A stretch of DNA of 64,000 nucleotides from Defluviimonas sp. SAOS-178_SWC (GTDB taxonomy: Bacteria > Pseudomonadota > Alphaproteobacteria > Rhodobacterales > Rhodobacteraceae). Of the stretch, positions 1-9,878 are shown one piece after another (position 1 is the stretch's first letter; every line of letters starts with the position of its first letter). The DNA is taken from positions 978,001 through 1,042,000 of the forward strand of contig NZ_CP156081.1 in the NCBI RefSeq assembly GCF_039830135.1, in the 5' to 3' direction. Both the position numbers and the translations under genes were made by a program. The notes under the pieces were generated by a model. That model saw only the letters and a list, made by a program, of their open reading frames with translations, had not been told where the DNA came from and did not search any database.

Positions 1-719
1 CCCCTTGCAGACAAATGCGAAAGGGGCGCTGCCCGTCGCGCGGCGGCAAATGCCCGCCCGAACGGGCATCGTGGCGGGAAAGTTGCGCGAGAGGGCAGGA
101 ATTGCGGCATTGCGCTCTTCAAGCCCGGGTGCGATTGTTTCGCCATTGTCATTAGTCCTGAGCGATCCGTCGGGTGGTGGATGACGGGGAAACCGGGGGG
201 CGGTGAAACCGGGGATTTCGTGCCAAGGCGCGGACTTGCTGGTAGAACCGACGCCGGCAAGGTGCCTCACTGGGCGGCGGGGTGGTCAGGATTCTCGGTT
301 GCGCCGGAGCGGATGCCGGCGGTGGTTTTGATAAGGTATTGACGATTGAGCGACTTGAGGCGGCTGACAGGCGGTTGGCGGGAGCGCCCGCGCCACCGCA
401 GCGGGGTGAGGCGGACGCCCGTCGAACTGGGAAGCGATTTGATGACCGAGGCGTTTAACGAATGGGCCGGCGATCCGGCCGTGACCCGATGCGCACCGTT
501 CGGGAATTTCCCGAATGGCTGGCAGATGCGCCTTGCTTTGGTCGCGGAAAATCCTCGCGCTGCGGTGCGGCATGCCATAATCTTGTCAGATCGGCATGGG
601 AGCAGGGGCCGGACATCGTCTGCCCTGCGTCAAGCAAGTTGGGACGAGGATGGCCTGCCGCCGGAGGGCGGCAGTCGGAGAGGGCGCCGCGCCGGCGGAT
701 GCAAGGAGGAAGGCGGACG
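1..719. other. Leading region with no recognised gene; two dyads
   Basis: No open frame here has a recognisable domain or a convincing ribosome binding site, so I see no gene. Short hairpins are present. ATGCCCG (50-56) pairs with CGGGCAT (63-69). GGCCGG (465-470) pairs with CCGGCC (475-480). A cleaner dyad, TTCGGGA (499-505), ATT, TCCCGAA (509-515), lies about 205 bp upstream of the first gene and could be an operator. The region probably holds the promoter and a long leader of the polysaccharide run that starts at 720, but I cannot place a -35/-10 pair with confidence. Confidence 0.4.
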
Positions 720-1700
720 ATGAGTGTCATCTCCAAGCGTATACTCGTCACCGGTGGCGCCGGGTTTCTTGGTTCGCATCTCTGCGAGCGGCTGATCGAC
801 GCAGGGCACGACGTTCTTTGCATCGACAACTACTTCACCGGCCGCCGGGCGAATGTCGCGCATCTGATCGGCAATCCGCGGTTCGAGATCATGCGCCATG
901 ACGTGACCTTCCCGCTCTATGTAGAGGTCGACGAGATCTACAATCTCGCCTGTCCCGCAAGCCCGATCCATTATCAGCACGATCCGGTGCAGACGACGAA
1001 GACATCGGTCCACGGCGCCATCAACATGCTTGGGCTGGCCAAGCGGTTGCGCGCGAAGATCCTCCAGGCCTCGACATCCGAAGTCTACGGCGATCCAACC
1101 GTGCATCCGCAGGCCGAGGCCTATTGGGGCAACGTCAACCCGATCGGGTTCCGGTCCTGCTACGACGAGGGCAAGCGCTGCGCCGAGACGCTGTTCTTCG
1201 ACTATCACCGCCAGCACAGGTTGCGCATCAAGGTCGCACGTATCTTCAACACCTACGGGCCGCGGATGCATCCGCAGGATGGCCGCGTCGTCTCGAACTT
1301 CATCATGCAGGCTTTGGCGGGCGAGCCGATCACCATCTACGGGGACGGCAGCCAGACCCGGTCGTTCTGCTTTGTCGATGACCTGATCGAGGCCTTGATC
1401 CGGCTGATGGAAACCGGCGACGACATCACCGGGCCGATGAACATCGGCAACCCGGTCGAAATGTCGATCCGCGAACTCGCCGAGGCGGTGATCGAACTGA
1501 CCGGGTCGACATCGAAGCTGGTGTACGAACCCTTGCCGCATGACGATCCGGTTCAACGCCAGCCCGACATCGGCTTTGCCCGCCGCGCCCTTGGTTGGAA
1601 GCCGGAGGTCAAGCTTCGTGACGGGTTGACCCGGACGATTGCCTATTTCACCGCGCTCCGCGAGGAGTTGCAGGAGCCAGGAGGGCGCAGCAATGGCTGA
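720..1700 (+). CDS. UDP-glucuronate decarboxylase (UDP-xylose synthase-like), SDR family
   Basis: A 326-aa extended short-chain dehydrogenase that probably converts UDP-glucuronate to UDP-xylose in the cytoplasm, using bound NAD. It has the N-terminal Rossmann motif [10 protein letters not shown] (residues 11-20), the ASTSEVYGD serine/threonine segment and the catalytic YxxxK as YDEGK. The sequence [19 protein letters not shown] is characteristic of the UXS family. The ATG at 720 is chosen because GGAGG lies just upstream and the Rossmann fold starts at once; the frame stays open further upstream but without family similarity. The next gene overlaps its end, so it leads an operon of envelope-sugar genes. 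A related 4-epimerase is the main alternative, but the motif set favours the decarboxylase. Confidence 0.85.
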   Translation: MSVISKRILVTGGAGFLGSHLCERLIDAGHDVLCIDNYFTGRRANVAHLIGNPRFEIMRHDVTFPLYVEVDEIYNLACPASPIHYQHDPVQTTKTSVHGAINMLGLAKRLRAKILQASTSEVYGDPTVHPQAEAYWGNVNPIGFRSCYDEGKRCAETLFFDYHRQHRLRIKVARIFNTYGPRMHPQDGRVVSNFIMQALAGEPITIYGDGSQTRSFCFVDDLIEALIRLMETGDDITGPMNIGNPVEMSIRELAEAVIELTGSTSKLVYEPLPHDDPVQRQPDIGFARRALGWKPEVKLRDGLTRTIAYFTALREELQEPGGRSNG

Positions 1701-3240
1701 GCGCAACGGATCGGTGGCGGACCGCCCGAGCTTCGGGCGCGCGGTTCTCTGGATCGCGCTGGCGGTGCTGGCCTGTCTCAGCGTGTTCCTCGTGAACGGC
1801 CGGCCTCTCTTCTACTTCGACACCGTCGGTTACATCTCGCAAGGGCACACCGCGCTCCGGCAGCTCGGGATCAGGGGCGAATCGCCCCTTGCCGCGCGGA
1901 TCGAGAAACAGGAGGCCGAACGGGCGGCGAATGCTGCCGCAGGGCTTGCCAAACCCGACATGGCGGAGATCGAGGCCGAGAACACGGTCGACGGATCGCG
2001 GTCGAGCGTCTATGCGCTGCTGACCGGGATCATGGCCCGGCTTCACGCGATCGAAGGCCTGATCCTCCTGAACGTCGCCGCCGTTCTGGTCGCGCTCTGG
2101 CTGCCCATGCGTGTCGCCGCACGGCGATGGGGATTGCCGGTGCCCGTCTCGCAGGCGGTGGCGATGCCGGTCATCGTGGCGTCGCTCGGGTCCTTGCCGT
2201 TCTTCATCGCCTATCTCATGCCCGACACGTTCGCGCCGGTCCTCCTCCTCGTGGTGGCGACGCTGACGGTATTCAGCCGTCAGATGCGGCCGTGGGAGGT
2301 TCTTCTCGCGGTGGCGCTCGGCTCGCTCGCGATCGTCTCGCACCTGTCGCACCTCGCGATCGGGGTGCTGATGGTGCCGGTCTCGGCGCTTGTCGCGGTG
2401 ATCCTGTCGCGGCGGCGTTGGTGGCTGCCGCCGGCGCTGGTGCTCGTCATTGTCGGTATCGGATTTGCCGAGCAAAGCGTCCTTCGCTCCGCCGCCAAGG
2501 CGATGTCGGATGCAGAGGTCGTCATCAAGCCCTACATCACCGCCCGGCTCATCCAGGACGGGCCCGGCATGACCTATCTCGACAAGCATTGCCCGGACGA
2601 AAACATCCCGACCTGCAAGCTTCATGCGGCCCTTCAATGGTCGGACGACCCCTACCGCATTACCGCGAGCCATATCGTCTTCGAGACGTCTGCCCGGCTG
2701 GGCTCTTTCCGGCTGATGACGCCCGAGGATCAGAAAGCCGTCGCCGATGACCAGATCGGGTTCTTCTTCGATGTCCTGAAGGATCAGCCGGTGGCGACGT
2801 TCATGGCGTTTCTCAAGAACACCTTCATCCAGTCGGGCTGGGTGGCGGTCGATCTGACGATCCCCACCGACAAGATCGTGGCGCAGAACGAAGATGTCAG
2901 CGGCCTTGCCTTCAGTACCTTCGACCACGGCCGGATTACCCGCGATACCAGCTGGCTCGGCCCGCTGACGGCATGGCACGAAATCTTTTATGTCCTGTCG
3001 CTGGTCGTGATCCTCGCGCTCGTCCTCCTGCCGCGCAGGGTGCCCGGTGAGGTCAAGGCCCTCGCGGTCATGGTGATCCTCGGAATCCTCGCGAACGCGC
3101 TGGTCTGTGGCGGCATCTCGCAACCCTCGACCCGCTACGGGGCGCGGGTGATCTGGCTCTTGCCGCTGATCGCGACGGTGATGGTGGTCTTCGCCCGAAG
3201 GGCCCGCCAGTTCGATGCCGCGACGGAGGTGCGGGGATGA
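1693..3240 (+). CDS. Polytopic membrane protein, function unknown (possibly GT-C-like)
   Basis: A 515-aa integral membrane protein with about ten hydrophobic segments: one at residues 18-36, several between about 120 and 270, and three near the C terminus. I do not recognise a defined family. The first loop after TM1 carries YFDTVGY (Asp43), in the position where GT-C glycosyltransferases keep an acidic residue; this is suggestive only. A second long soluble loop lies at about residues 280-410. The start is the ATG at 1693, whose ATGGCTGA overlaps the stop of the preceding decarboxylase, so the two are translationally coupled. The following glycosyltransferase overlaps its stop by 4 nt. The context implies a role in building or exporting a surface glycan. 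Confidence 0.6.
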   Translation: MAERNGSVADRPSFGRAVLWIALAVLACLSVFLVNGRPLFYFDTVGYISQGHTALRQLGIRGESPLAARIEKQEAERAANAAAGLAKPDMAEIEAENTVDGSRSSVYALLTGIMARLHAIEGLILLNVAAVLVALWLPMRVAARRWGLPVPVSQAVAMPVIVASLGSLPFFIAYLMPDTFAPVLLLVVATLTVFSRQMRPWEVLLAVALGSLAIVSHLSHLAIGVLMVPVSALVAVILSRRRWWLPPALVLVIVGIGFAEQSVLRSAAKAMSDAEVVIKPYITARLIQDGPGMTYLDKHCPDENIPTCKLHAALQWSDDPYRITASHIVFETSARLGSFRLMTPEDQKAVADDQIGFFFDVLKDQPVATFMAFLKNTFIQSGWVAVDLTIPTDKIVAQNEDVSGLAFSTFDHGRITRDTSWLGPLTAWHEIFYVLSLVVILALVLLPRRVPGEVKALAVMVILGILANALVCGGISQPSTRYGARVIWLLPLIATVMVVFARRARQFDAATEVRG

Positions 3241-4256
3241 CGCCAGCCGGTGCCGTGACGATTTCGGTCGTGATGCCGGCCTACCGGGCCGAGGCGCTGA
3301 TGCCGCGCGTGCTGGCGCCGCTTCTGGCGATGCAGGCGCGCGGCGAGGTTGCCGAGATCCTCGTCGTGGACGATCAGTCTCCGGACGCGACGGCGGATGT
3401 CGCGCGGAGCCTCGGCGCGAAAGTGCTGACGACGCCGCGGAATGGCGGGCCGGGGCTGGCGCGCAACCTGGCGGCCGAACACGCGGTTGGCGACGTCCTC
3501 TGGTTCGTCGACAGCGATGTGATCGCCTGGGAGGACGGCGCGCTGAAACTCCAGTCGGCGTTTGCCGATCCCGGGGTCGCCGCCGTCTTCGGATCGTACG
3601 ACGCAGCGCCGGACGGGGCGCCCTGGTTCTCGCGCTACAAGAACCTGATGCACCGTTTCTACCACCAGACGGCGGAGCGCGATGCCCGAACCTTCTGGGC
3701 GGGCTGCGGCGCTGTGAGAAAGGACGTATTCCGCCGCATCGGCGGGTTCGACGTGGATACCTACAAGGTGCCCTCGATCGAGGATATCGAGCTTGGCTAC
3801 CGGATCCGCCGCGCCGGCGGGCGGATCGTTCTCGACCCGACGCTGCACGGCAAGCACCTGAAGGTTTGGACCCCGAAGAACGCGATCCACACCGATATCT
3901 TCCGCCGGGCACTGCCTTGGTCCCGGCTGATGATCTCGCGCGAAGGTGTCGCGAACGATCTCAATACAAGCCATGCGGAAAAGGCGAAGGCCGGGATCGC
4001 GGGGCTGTTGCTTCTGTCGATCGTCGCGCTGCCGTTCGCACCGGCGCTTTGGCCGGTGACGCTCGGCCTCATGGCGCTGGCGGTCGCGGCGAACTGGGGA
4101 TTCGCGCGGTTTCTCTACGTGAACGGAGGCGTCGGCTTTGCCGCGCGGGCGCTTCTCTATCATCAAGTCTACTACGTCTATTCGGCGGCCGCCTTCGTCT
4201 GGTGCCTGTTCGAATATCATGTGCTCGGCGTGAAGAACCGGCTGCACGTGCCGTGA
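3237..4256 (+). CDS. Glycosyltransferase family 2, membrane-anchored
   Basis: A 339-aa GT2 (GT-A fold) enzyme that should transfer a sugar from a nucleotide-sugar donor onto a lipid-linked or surface glycan acceptor. The N-terminal strand SVVMPAYRAE, the ILVVDDQSPD segment and the metal-binding DSD (residues 92-94) are all present. A later EDIELGYRIRRAG segment resembles the usual catalytic ED motif. The C-terminal third has two or three hydrophobic segments (about 250-290 and 305-325) that would hold it at the cytoplasmic face of the inner membrane. The ATG overlaps the stop of the upstream gene in an ATGA, so it belongs to the same transcript. The substrate cannot be told from the sequence. 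Confidence 0.85.
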   Translation: MTPAGAVTISVVMPAYRAEALMPRVLAPLLAMQARGEVAEILVVDDQSPDATADVARSLGAKVLTTPRNGGPGLARNLAAEHAVGDVLWFVDSDVIAWEDGALKLQSAFADPGVAAVFGSYDAAPDGAPWFSRYKNLMHRFYHQTAERDARTFWAGCGAVRKDVFRRIGGFDVDTYKVPSIEDIELGYRIRRAGGRIVLDPTLHGKHLKVWTPKNAIHTDIFRRALPWSRLMISREGVANDLNTSHAEKAKAGIAGLLLLSIVALPFAPALWPVTLGLMALAVAANWGFARFLYVNGGVGFAARALLYHQVYYVYSAAAFVWCLFEYHVLGVKNRLHVP

Positions 4257-4295
4257 GGCACAGGAAAGACGGGGGCGGAACGCGAAAGGGTACGG

Positions 4296-5225
4296 GTGAA
4301 GGGAATGAAGGATATGGAAGACAGGATGGCCGATACGGGCGAAGCGATGTCGCTGGTGTCCGACGTCGACGGCATGTCGCTGAGCGTCGTGATCCCCGCC
4401 TATAACGAGGAAGGCGCGGTGCGCGCGACCATCGAGGACGTCCGCGCGGCGCTGGAGCCCCTGGGTATTCCCTACGAGATCATCGTCGTCGATGACGGGT
4501 CGGAGGACGACACGCTGGAAATCGCCCGCCAGACCGGCGTGATCGTCGACAGCAACCAGGTCAATACCGGCTACGGCGCGAGCCTGAAGCGCGGCATCAA
4601 GCGCGCGCAGCACGAATATGTCGCGATCATCGACGCCGACGGCACCTATCCGCCGCGCTACCTGCCGGAAATGCTGGCACTGTGCCGCGATCAGGACATG
4701 GTCGTCGGCGACCGCGGGGCGGCGATGAAGAACGTTCCTTGGATCAGGAAGCCCGCGAAGTGGGTGCTGAACACCTTCGCGTCGTTCCTGGCCGAGCGGA
4801 AGCTCAACGACCTCAATTCCGGGTTGCGCGTCTTCCGCAAGTCGGAACTGGTGCCGTTCATCCCGCTTCTGCCGCAGAAGTTTTCATTTACCACGACGAT
4901 CACGCTCTGCATGTCGTGCAACGGCAAACGGATGATCTATACGCCGATCGAGTACGGCAAGCGGGTGGGCAAGTCGAAGATCCGCCCTGTCGATTTCATC
5001 AACTTCATCATCCTCGTCCTGAGGATGACGGTGCTGTTCAACCCGCTCCGGGTCTTCATTCCCCTCGGCCTCGGTTTGATGGCCTTGGGTGGGGTGAAGT
5101 TCATCTACGACGTCTGGATGGACAACCTCTCCGAAACGACGATCTTCGCGTTCCTGTCGGCATTGATCATCTGGTCGCTCGGACTGATCGCCGACATGAT
5201 CTCGCGCCTGCATCTGAGGCCTTGA
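4296..5225 (+). CDS. Glycosyltransferase family 2, dolichyl-phosphate mannosyltransferase-like
   Basis: A 309-aa GT2 enzyme of the DPM1/GtrB/ArnC-like group, which make polyprenyl-phosphate sugars. It shows VVIPAYNEEG (31-40), IIVVDDGSEDDT and the DAD metal-binding site in IIDADGTYPP (111-120). Two C-terminal hydrophobic segments (about 245-265 and 275-300) are typical of the membrane-bound members. The frame starts with GTG at 4296, but the ATG at 4305 is an equally good start; neither has a strong ribosome binding site. It lies 39 bp after the first GT2 gene. A polyprenyl-P-sugar product would fit the GT39-like transferase further along the locus, which needs such a donor; that link is inference. 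Confidence 0.82.
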   Translation: MKGMKDMEDRMADTGEAMSLVSDVDGMSLSVVIPAYNEEGAVRATIEDVRAALEPLGIPYEIIVVDDGSEDDTLEIARQTGVIVDSNQVNTGYGASLKRGIKRAQHEYVAIIDADGTYPPRYLPEMLALCRDQDMVVGDRGAAMKNVPWIRKPAKWVLNTFASFLAERKLNDLNSGLRVFRKSELVPFIPLLPQKFSFTTTITLCMSCNGKRMIYTPIEYGKRVGKSKIRPVDFINFIILVLRMTVLFNPLRVFIPLGLGLMALGGVKFIYDVWMDNLSETTIFAFLSALIIWSLGLIADMISRLHLRP

Positions 5226-5226
5226 C

Positions 5227-6195
5227 GTGGCTCTGACCGGAAAGGCGATGCGCAAATGGGCGATCCGCGCGGGCGGGTCGGCGGTGGCGCTGTCGCTGAT
5301 CTTCTGGTTCCTGCCGAAAGAGGCGATCTTCGAGGGCTTCGCGCGGCTGAGCTGGCCGTTGTTCCTGTCGGTCCTTCTCGCGTTCCTTCTGTGCCATGTC
5401 GTGACCGCGTCGAAATGGTGGCTCCTCATGGACCGGGCGATCCCGCTGCCGACGGCGCTTCGGGCGCATTTCGCCGGGCTCGCCGCCAATCTCTGCCTGC
5501 CGGGTGCGGCCGGCGGCGACGCGGTGCGGGCCGCGATGGCGCATGCGCGCCTGAAGGATGGGCCGAAGGTGGCCGCCGCCGCGATCGGGGACCGGCTGAT
5601 CGACCTCGTGGGGCTGGCCTGCCTGACGCTGACCGGGCTCTTGCTGTTGCAAGGCGGGGAGGGCAGCACCGCGCTTGCCGTGACCATTGCCGGGATCGTC
5701 TTCGCGATTGCCATCGTCGGGCTGTTCGTCTTCCCGCGCGTCGCGCGACTCGTCTGGTCGCGGTGGCCCGGCCTGCCGGCGCGCGACCTCGCCTTCCGCG
5801 TGGCGGATGCCTTCGCCGCCCTTGGCCGGCGGCCGGGGCTTCTGCTCTTTACGCTCGCCCTCTCGGCGGGGGTGCAGGCGGTGCTGATCCTGCTGTCGAT
5901 CCATCTCGCCGAGGCGGTGGGCGTTCATGTCGCGACGGCGGCGTGGTTCTTCGCCTGGCCGCTCGCCAAGATCATCGCCACGCTGCCCCTGTCGCTCGGC
6001 GGGCTCGGGGTTCGGGAAAGCTCGCTCGCCGCGCTTCTCGTCCCGTTCGGGGCGGCCGCCCCTGCGGTCGTGGCTTCGGGCCTTGCCTGGCAAGGCATCC
6101 TTTACCTCGCGGGCGCGCTTGGCGCGCTGATCCTCGTCGCTTCGGGCGGCGGGTTCGGCGCCGCGCCCTCGCAACTTCCGGAGATTTCCGAGTGA
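5227..6195 (+). CDS. Lysylphosphatidylglycerol synthase TM-region / UPF0104-type flippase-like protein
   Basis: A 322-aa integral membrane protein with about eight transmembrane segments, of the LPG_synthase_TM family (the membrane half of MprF and the AglD-like proteins). The pattern LPGAAGGDAVRAAMAH and the later LPLSLGGLGVRESSLA are typical of this family. Members are often linked to polyprenyl-P-sugar synthases and are suspected to move lipid-linked sugars or modified lipids across the membrane. The aminoacyl-transferase domain of MprF is absent, so lysinylation of lipid is unlikely. It starts with GTG at 5227, directly after the DPM-like gene, and its stop overlaps the start of the next gene (GTGA). 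Confidence 0.78.
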   Translation: MALTGKAMRKWAIRAGGSAVALSLIFWFLPKEAIFEGFARLSWPLFLSVLLAFLLCHVVTASKWWLLMDRAIPLPTALRAHFAGLAANLCLPGAAGGDAVRAAMAHARLKDGPKVAAAAIGDRLIDLVGLACLTLTGLLLLQGGEGSTALAVTIAGIVFAIAIVGLFVFPRVARLVWSRWPGLPARDLAFRVADAFAALGRRPGLLLFTLALSAGVQAVLILLSIHLAEAVGVHVATAAWFFAWPLAKIIATLPLSLGGLGVRESSLAALLVPFGAAAPAVVASGLAWQGILYLAGALGALILVASGGGFGAAPSQLPEISE

Positions 6196-7637
6196 CGGCA
6201 GAGACTAGTTCGAAAGCCGGCGACCTGCCGCGCGTGACCGTCCTTGGCGCGGGGCCGGCCGGGATCGCGGCGGCCTTTGCGTTGACCAAAGGCAAGGCCG
6301 AGGTCGAGGTGCTGGAGCGCGCCGCCGTTGCGGGCGGCAATTCGACCTCGTTCCAGATCGACGGCATCTGGTGCGACTACGGTTCGCACCGCTTCCACCC
6401 GGTCGCAGACGAGAATGTTCTGGCCGATGTGAAGGCGCTTCTGGGCGATGACCTTCTCTTGCAGCCGCGCCACGGGCGCATCCGCCTTGGCGGGCGCTGG
6501 ATCCATTTCCCGCTGAAGCTTCAGGACGCGATCCTGCGCCTGCCGCCGGCCTTCGCGGCATCGCTGATCGGCGACATGGTCCTGAAGAAGTTCCGGCGGA
6601 AATCGCAGGGGCCGAAGAGTTTCTCGTCGGTCCTCTACGACGGGCTCGGCCCGACGATTTCGGAGAACTTCTATTTCCCCTACGTGAAGAAGCTCTGGGG
6701 GCTCGATCCCGACAAGCTGGCGGTGATGCTGGCCGAGCGGCGCGTTTCGGGCAGTTCCATCGGCAAGATCCTCGGCAAGATGATGAAGATGCTGCCGGGG
6801 ATGCGGGGGGCGACGACGGGGCGCTTCTACTATCCGAAAAAGGGGTTCGGCCAGATCTCGCAGGCGATGGTCGCGGCTGCCGAAGGGCAGGGGGCCGCGT
6901 TCAGGTTCGGCGCCGACATCGTCCGGATCGAGCGGGACGGAACGCGGGTCACCGCCGTCGTTACCCGCGACGGCGGCGAGGAGCAGCGCCACGAGGCCGA
7001 TCAGGTGTACTCCACAATTCCCCTCACCACCGTCGTCAAGCTGATGGACCCGCCGCCGCCGCCCGAAGTGGTGATGGCCGCGCAGTCGATCCGGTTCCGC
7101 GGCATGATCCTCGTCTACCTTATCCTCGAGGCCGACCAGTTCACCGAATACGACGCCCATTACTTCCCGGAACTGTCGATCCCGATCAGCCGGATGTCGG
7201 AGCCGAAGAACTACAATTCGGCCACTGAGCCGACGGGCCGCACGATCCTCTGCGCCGAGCTTCCGTGTGATCCGGGCGAAAAGTGGTGGGACATGACAGA
7301 TGAGGCATTGGGCAAGCATTACTGCGAATGGCTCGGCAACCTCGGACTGCCGGTGAAGATGCCGGTGCTCCGTTGCGAGACGCGGCGAATTGCCCACGCC
7401 TATCCGGTCTACGACCTCGACTATCAGCGCCATTTCGAAACGGTGGACAACTGGCTCCTCGGCCTCGACGGCTTCCTGAGCTTTGGCCGGCAAGGCCTTT
7501 TCGCCCATGACAACACGCACCACGCCTTCGCGATGGCCTATGCGGCCGCCGACAGCCTGACGGCGGAAGGGCACGTGGACCGGGCGGCCTGGGCGGCGCA
7601 CCGGCACGAATTCGAAAGCCACCGGGTCGAGGATTGA
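6192..7637 (+). CDS. FAD-dependent amine-oxidase-fold protein (UDP-galactopyranose mutase/protoporphyrinogen oxidase-like)
   Basis: A 481-aa flavoprotein of the NAD(P)-binding Rossmann/amine oxidase superfamily. The dinucleotide-binding motif VLGAGPAGIAAAF lies at residues 17-29, followed by a GGNSTSFQIDG segment where related enzymes contact FAD, and a YGSHRFHP motif. Relatives sit in capsule and O-antigen loci and are annotated variously as protoporphyrinogen oxidase-like or UDP-galactopyranose mutase-like; the exact substrate is unknown. The start is the GTG at 6192, sharing GTGA with the upstream stop; the frame is open further upstream but that part lies inside the previous gene. A paralogue is encoded at 17200-18678. 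Confidence 0.7.
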   Translation: MTAETSSKAGDLPRVTVLGAGPAGIAAAFALTKGKAEVEVLERAAVAGGNSTSFQIDGIWCDYGSHRFHPVADENVLADVKALLGDDLLLQPRHGRIRLGGRWIHFPLKLQDAILRLPPAFAASLIGDMVLKKFRRKSQGPKSFSSVLYDGLGPTISENFYFPYVKKLWGLDPDKLAVMLAERRVSGSSIGKILGKMMKMLPGMRGATTGRFYYPKKGFGQISQAMVAAAEGQGAAFRFGADIVRIERDGTRVTAVVTRDGGEEQRHEADQVYSTIPLTTVVKLMDPPPPPEVVMAAQSIRFRGMILVYLILEADQFTEYDAHYFPELSIPISRMSEPKNYNSATEPTGRTILCAELPCDPGEKWWDMTDEALGKHYCEWLGNLGLPVKMPVLRCETRRIAHAYPVYDLDYQRHFETVDNWLLGLDGFLSFGRQGLFAHDNTHHAFAMAYAAADSLTAEGHVDRAAWAAHRHEFESHRVED

Positions 7638-8407
7638 GCTTGTCCGGACCGGTCGTCGACATCCTGATGTATCACTCGATCTCGAAGCGCGGCGGCGCGA
7701 CGTCGATCGCGCCCGCGATCTTTGCCGAACAGATGGCCGCAATCACCGAGGCGGGGCTGCCGGTCATCACGCTCGACGATCTTCTTGCCGCGCGCGAGGG
7801 AAAGGCCCGACTTGCGCCGCATTCGCTGATCCTGACGTTCGACGACGGCTTTCAGGACTTCGCCGACGCGGCGTGGCCGGTCATGGCAAGACACGGCTTC
7901 CGCCCCATCGTCTATCTTCCGACCGCCTATATCGGCCGCGCCGAGGGCTGGCACGGCATCGCCGATCCGCCACGGGCGCTGATGGGCTGGGGCACGATCC
8001 GGGCGCTGGCGAAGGAGGGCGTGGACTTCGGCAGTCACACCGTCCACCATCCCGATCTCGACAGCCTGTCCGAAGAAACGCTCGAGGCGGAGCTGGTGCG
8101 CTCGCGGAGCGAGATCGAGGACCGGCTGGATGCCCCGGTCCGGCATTTCGCGCCGCCTTACGGGATCGCCGGGCCGGAGGTTCGGGCGCGGATCGCGGAA
8201 AGTTATCATTCGTCGGTCGGCACGCGCCTCGGTCAGGCCGGGCCGGGGGACGATCCGTTCGATCTGCCCCGGATCGAGATGTTCTATTTCACCGACCGCG
8301 CCCGCTGGCGCGCGCATCTTGCGGGGCGCGGTGCGGCCTATCTTGCCGCGCGGCGGGGGCTTCGCGCGCTGAAGGGGGCGGCGATGAAGCCGTGGAAGGG
8401 GCTGTGA
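7634..8407 (+). CDS. Polysaccharide deacetylase (CE4/NodB-like)
   Basis: A 257-aa carbohydrate esterase family 4 protein, probably removing N- or O-acetyl groups from a glycan. The metal-binding motif 1 is seen as LTFDDGFQDF (Asp70, Asp71) and motif 2 as SHTVHH (His135, His139). A late FAPPYG segment fits the family's RxPY-like motif. It has no signal peptide, so it probably acts on a cytoplasmic, lipid-linked intermediate. Its start is uncertain: TTG at 7634 overlaps the upstream stop as TTGA, and a second TTG follows at 7640. Both are consistent with coupling inside the operon. Confidence 0.82.
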   Translation: MSLSGPVVDILMYHSISKRGGATSIAPAIFAEQMAAITEAGLPVITLDDLLAAREGKARLAPHSLILTFDDGFQDFADAAWPVMARHGFRPIVYLPTAYIGRAEGWHGIADPPRALMGWGTIRALAKEGVDFGSHTVHHPDLDSLSEETLEAELVRSRSEIEDRLDAPVRHFAPPYGIAGPEVRARIAESYHSSVGTRLGQAGPGDDPFDLPRIEMFYFTDRARWRAHLAGRGAAYLAARRGLRALKGAAMKPWKGL

Positions 8408-8423
8408 TGCCGGGGCGGGGCCG

Positions 8424-9878
8424 ATGAGCGTCGGACACAAGTTCATCAGGGGCGTGGCCTGGATGCTGGCCGGCGGCTGGACGGAACAGGCGATCAATTT
8501 CGTCGTCTTCGTCACCATGGCCAAGATCCTCGGGCCGGAGCTTTACGGCCTTCTCTCGATGGCGGCGGTCTTCATCGTGCTGGCCGAGGCCCTGGTACGC
8601 GAAAGCGTGTCGGAATACCTGATCGCCGCGCCCGATCCGGTGGCGGAGGACTACAACGCGACCTTCTGGCTCACGGCCGGGCTCGGTCTGGCGCTGGCCG
8701 TGCTGCTCTGGTTCCTCGCCGGGCCGATCGCGGCGCTTTACGGCCACGCGGAGGTGGCGGGGCTGATCCGGGGCCTGTCGGTCACGGTCCTGATGATCGC
8801 CTTCACCGCCGTGCCCGTGGCGATCCTGAGGCGGGAGTTCAACTTTCGCGTCCTGTCCTTGCGCGCCATCGCCGGGGTGATCGTCGGCGGGACGGTCGGG
8901 GTCGGCATGGCGCTGGCGGGCTACGGGGTCTGGAGCTTCGTCGGCCAGTGGATCGCGATGATCGCCACGAACGTGGTCATGGCCTGGACCGCGGTCGCCT
9001 GGCGGCCGGGAATTGTGACAACCCGTGCGCATCTGGCGCGGGCGGGGGCGTTCGGGGCGCAGGTGCTCGGCCTTCGCGCGGCGGAACTGGCGGCGGCGCA
9101 GTTGCCGACGCTGATCATCGGCGCGACGCTCGGGCCGCTGGCGACGGGCCTTTATTCGGTGTCGTGGCGACTGGTCGAGACGCTGACCTTCCTCATCTCC
9201 ACGCCGCTGCGCATGGTCTCCCAGCCCGCCTTCGCGGCGGTGACGCGGGAAGGCGGGCGCGCTGGCGATCTCCTTCTCGACATCGCGCGGCTGACCGGCG
9301 TCGCGGCCTTCCCGTTCTTCGTCGGCCTTGCGGTGGTGGCAGAGCCGGTTTTGCGACTGGTTTTCGGCACCGAATGGCTTGGCGCCGCGCCGGTCCTCTC
9401 GGTTCTTGCCTTCCTCGGCCTCTACTTCTCTATAGCGATGGTGCAGCAAAGCTTCTGCCTCGCGGCCGGCAAGGCGGGGGAGATCACGATGCTGACCTGG
9501 GCGAATGTGGCGCTGGGCGCGGTTCTGATCCTGATCGCATCGCGCTGGGGGCTCGTCGCGATCACCGCCGGCTTCGTCGCGGCGCATTACATCCTGTGGA
9601 TCTTCCGCTACCGGCTGGTGGCGCGGATCGGGCGGATGGCGGTCCTGCCGCTCATCACCTGCAACATCCTTCCGGCACTCGCGACGGCGGCGATGGCGGT
9701 TGCGGTGCTTGCCGTCCAGCACATGCTCGCGGGCGCGCCGCTTGTGGTCAACGTGGTGGTCAGCATCCTGACCGGCGTTCTGGTCTTCGCGGTGCTCGCT
9801 TTGCTGCTGATGCGGGACCGGATCGGGCTTTTCCTTTCCTATGCGCGGCCGGCGCCGCAGGGCGGAGGGGCGGTATGA
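8424..9878 (+). CDS. Lipopolysaccharide/exopolysaccharide flippase, Wzx/MOP family
   Basis: A 484-aa polytopic protein with about 12-14 transmembrane segments, of the MOP superfamily (Wzx / PST exporter type). The N-terminal GWTEQAINFVVFVTMAKILGP, shortened here to its core, and the GLLSMAAVFIVLAEALV segment match the polysaccharide transport proteins that flip undecaprenyl-PP-linked repeat units to the periplasm. The ATG at 8424 follows a GGGG-rich stretch 16 nt after the deacetylase. The following GT4 gene overlaps its last four bases. No Wzy polymerase or priming transferase is evident in the visible locus, so those partners may lie left of the window or elsewhere. Confidence 0.85.
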   Translation: MSVGHKFIRGVAWMLAGGWTEQAINFVVFVTMAKILGPELYGLLSMAAVFIVLAEALVRESVSEYLIAAPDPVAEDYNATFWLTAGLGLALAVLLWFLAGPIAALYGHAEVAGLIRGLSVTVLMIAFTAVPVAILRREFNFRVLSLRAIAGVIVGGTVGVGMALAGYGVWSFVGQWIAMIATNVVMAWTAVAWRPGIVTTRAHLARAGAFGAQVLGLRAAELAAAQLPTLIIGATLGPLATGLYSVSWRLVETLTFLISTPLRMVSQPAFAAVTREGGRAGDLLLDIARLTGVAAFPFFVGLAVVAEPVLRLVFGTEWLGAAPVLSVLAFLGLYFSIAMVQQSFCLAAGKAGEITMLTWANVALGAVLILIASRWGLVAITAGFVAAHYILWIFRYRLVARIGRMAVLPLITCNILPALATAAMAVAVLAVQHMLAGAPLVVNVVVSILTGVLVFAVLALLLMRDRIGLFLSYARPAPQGGGAV

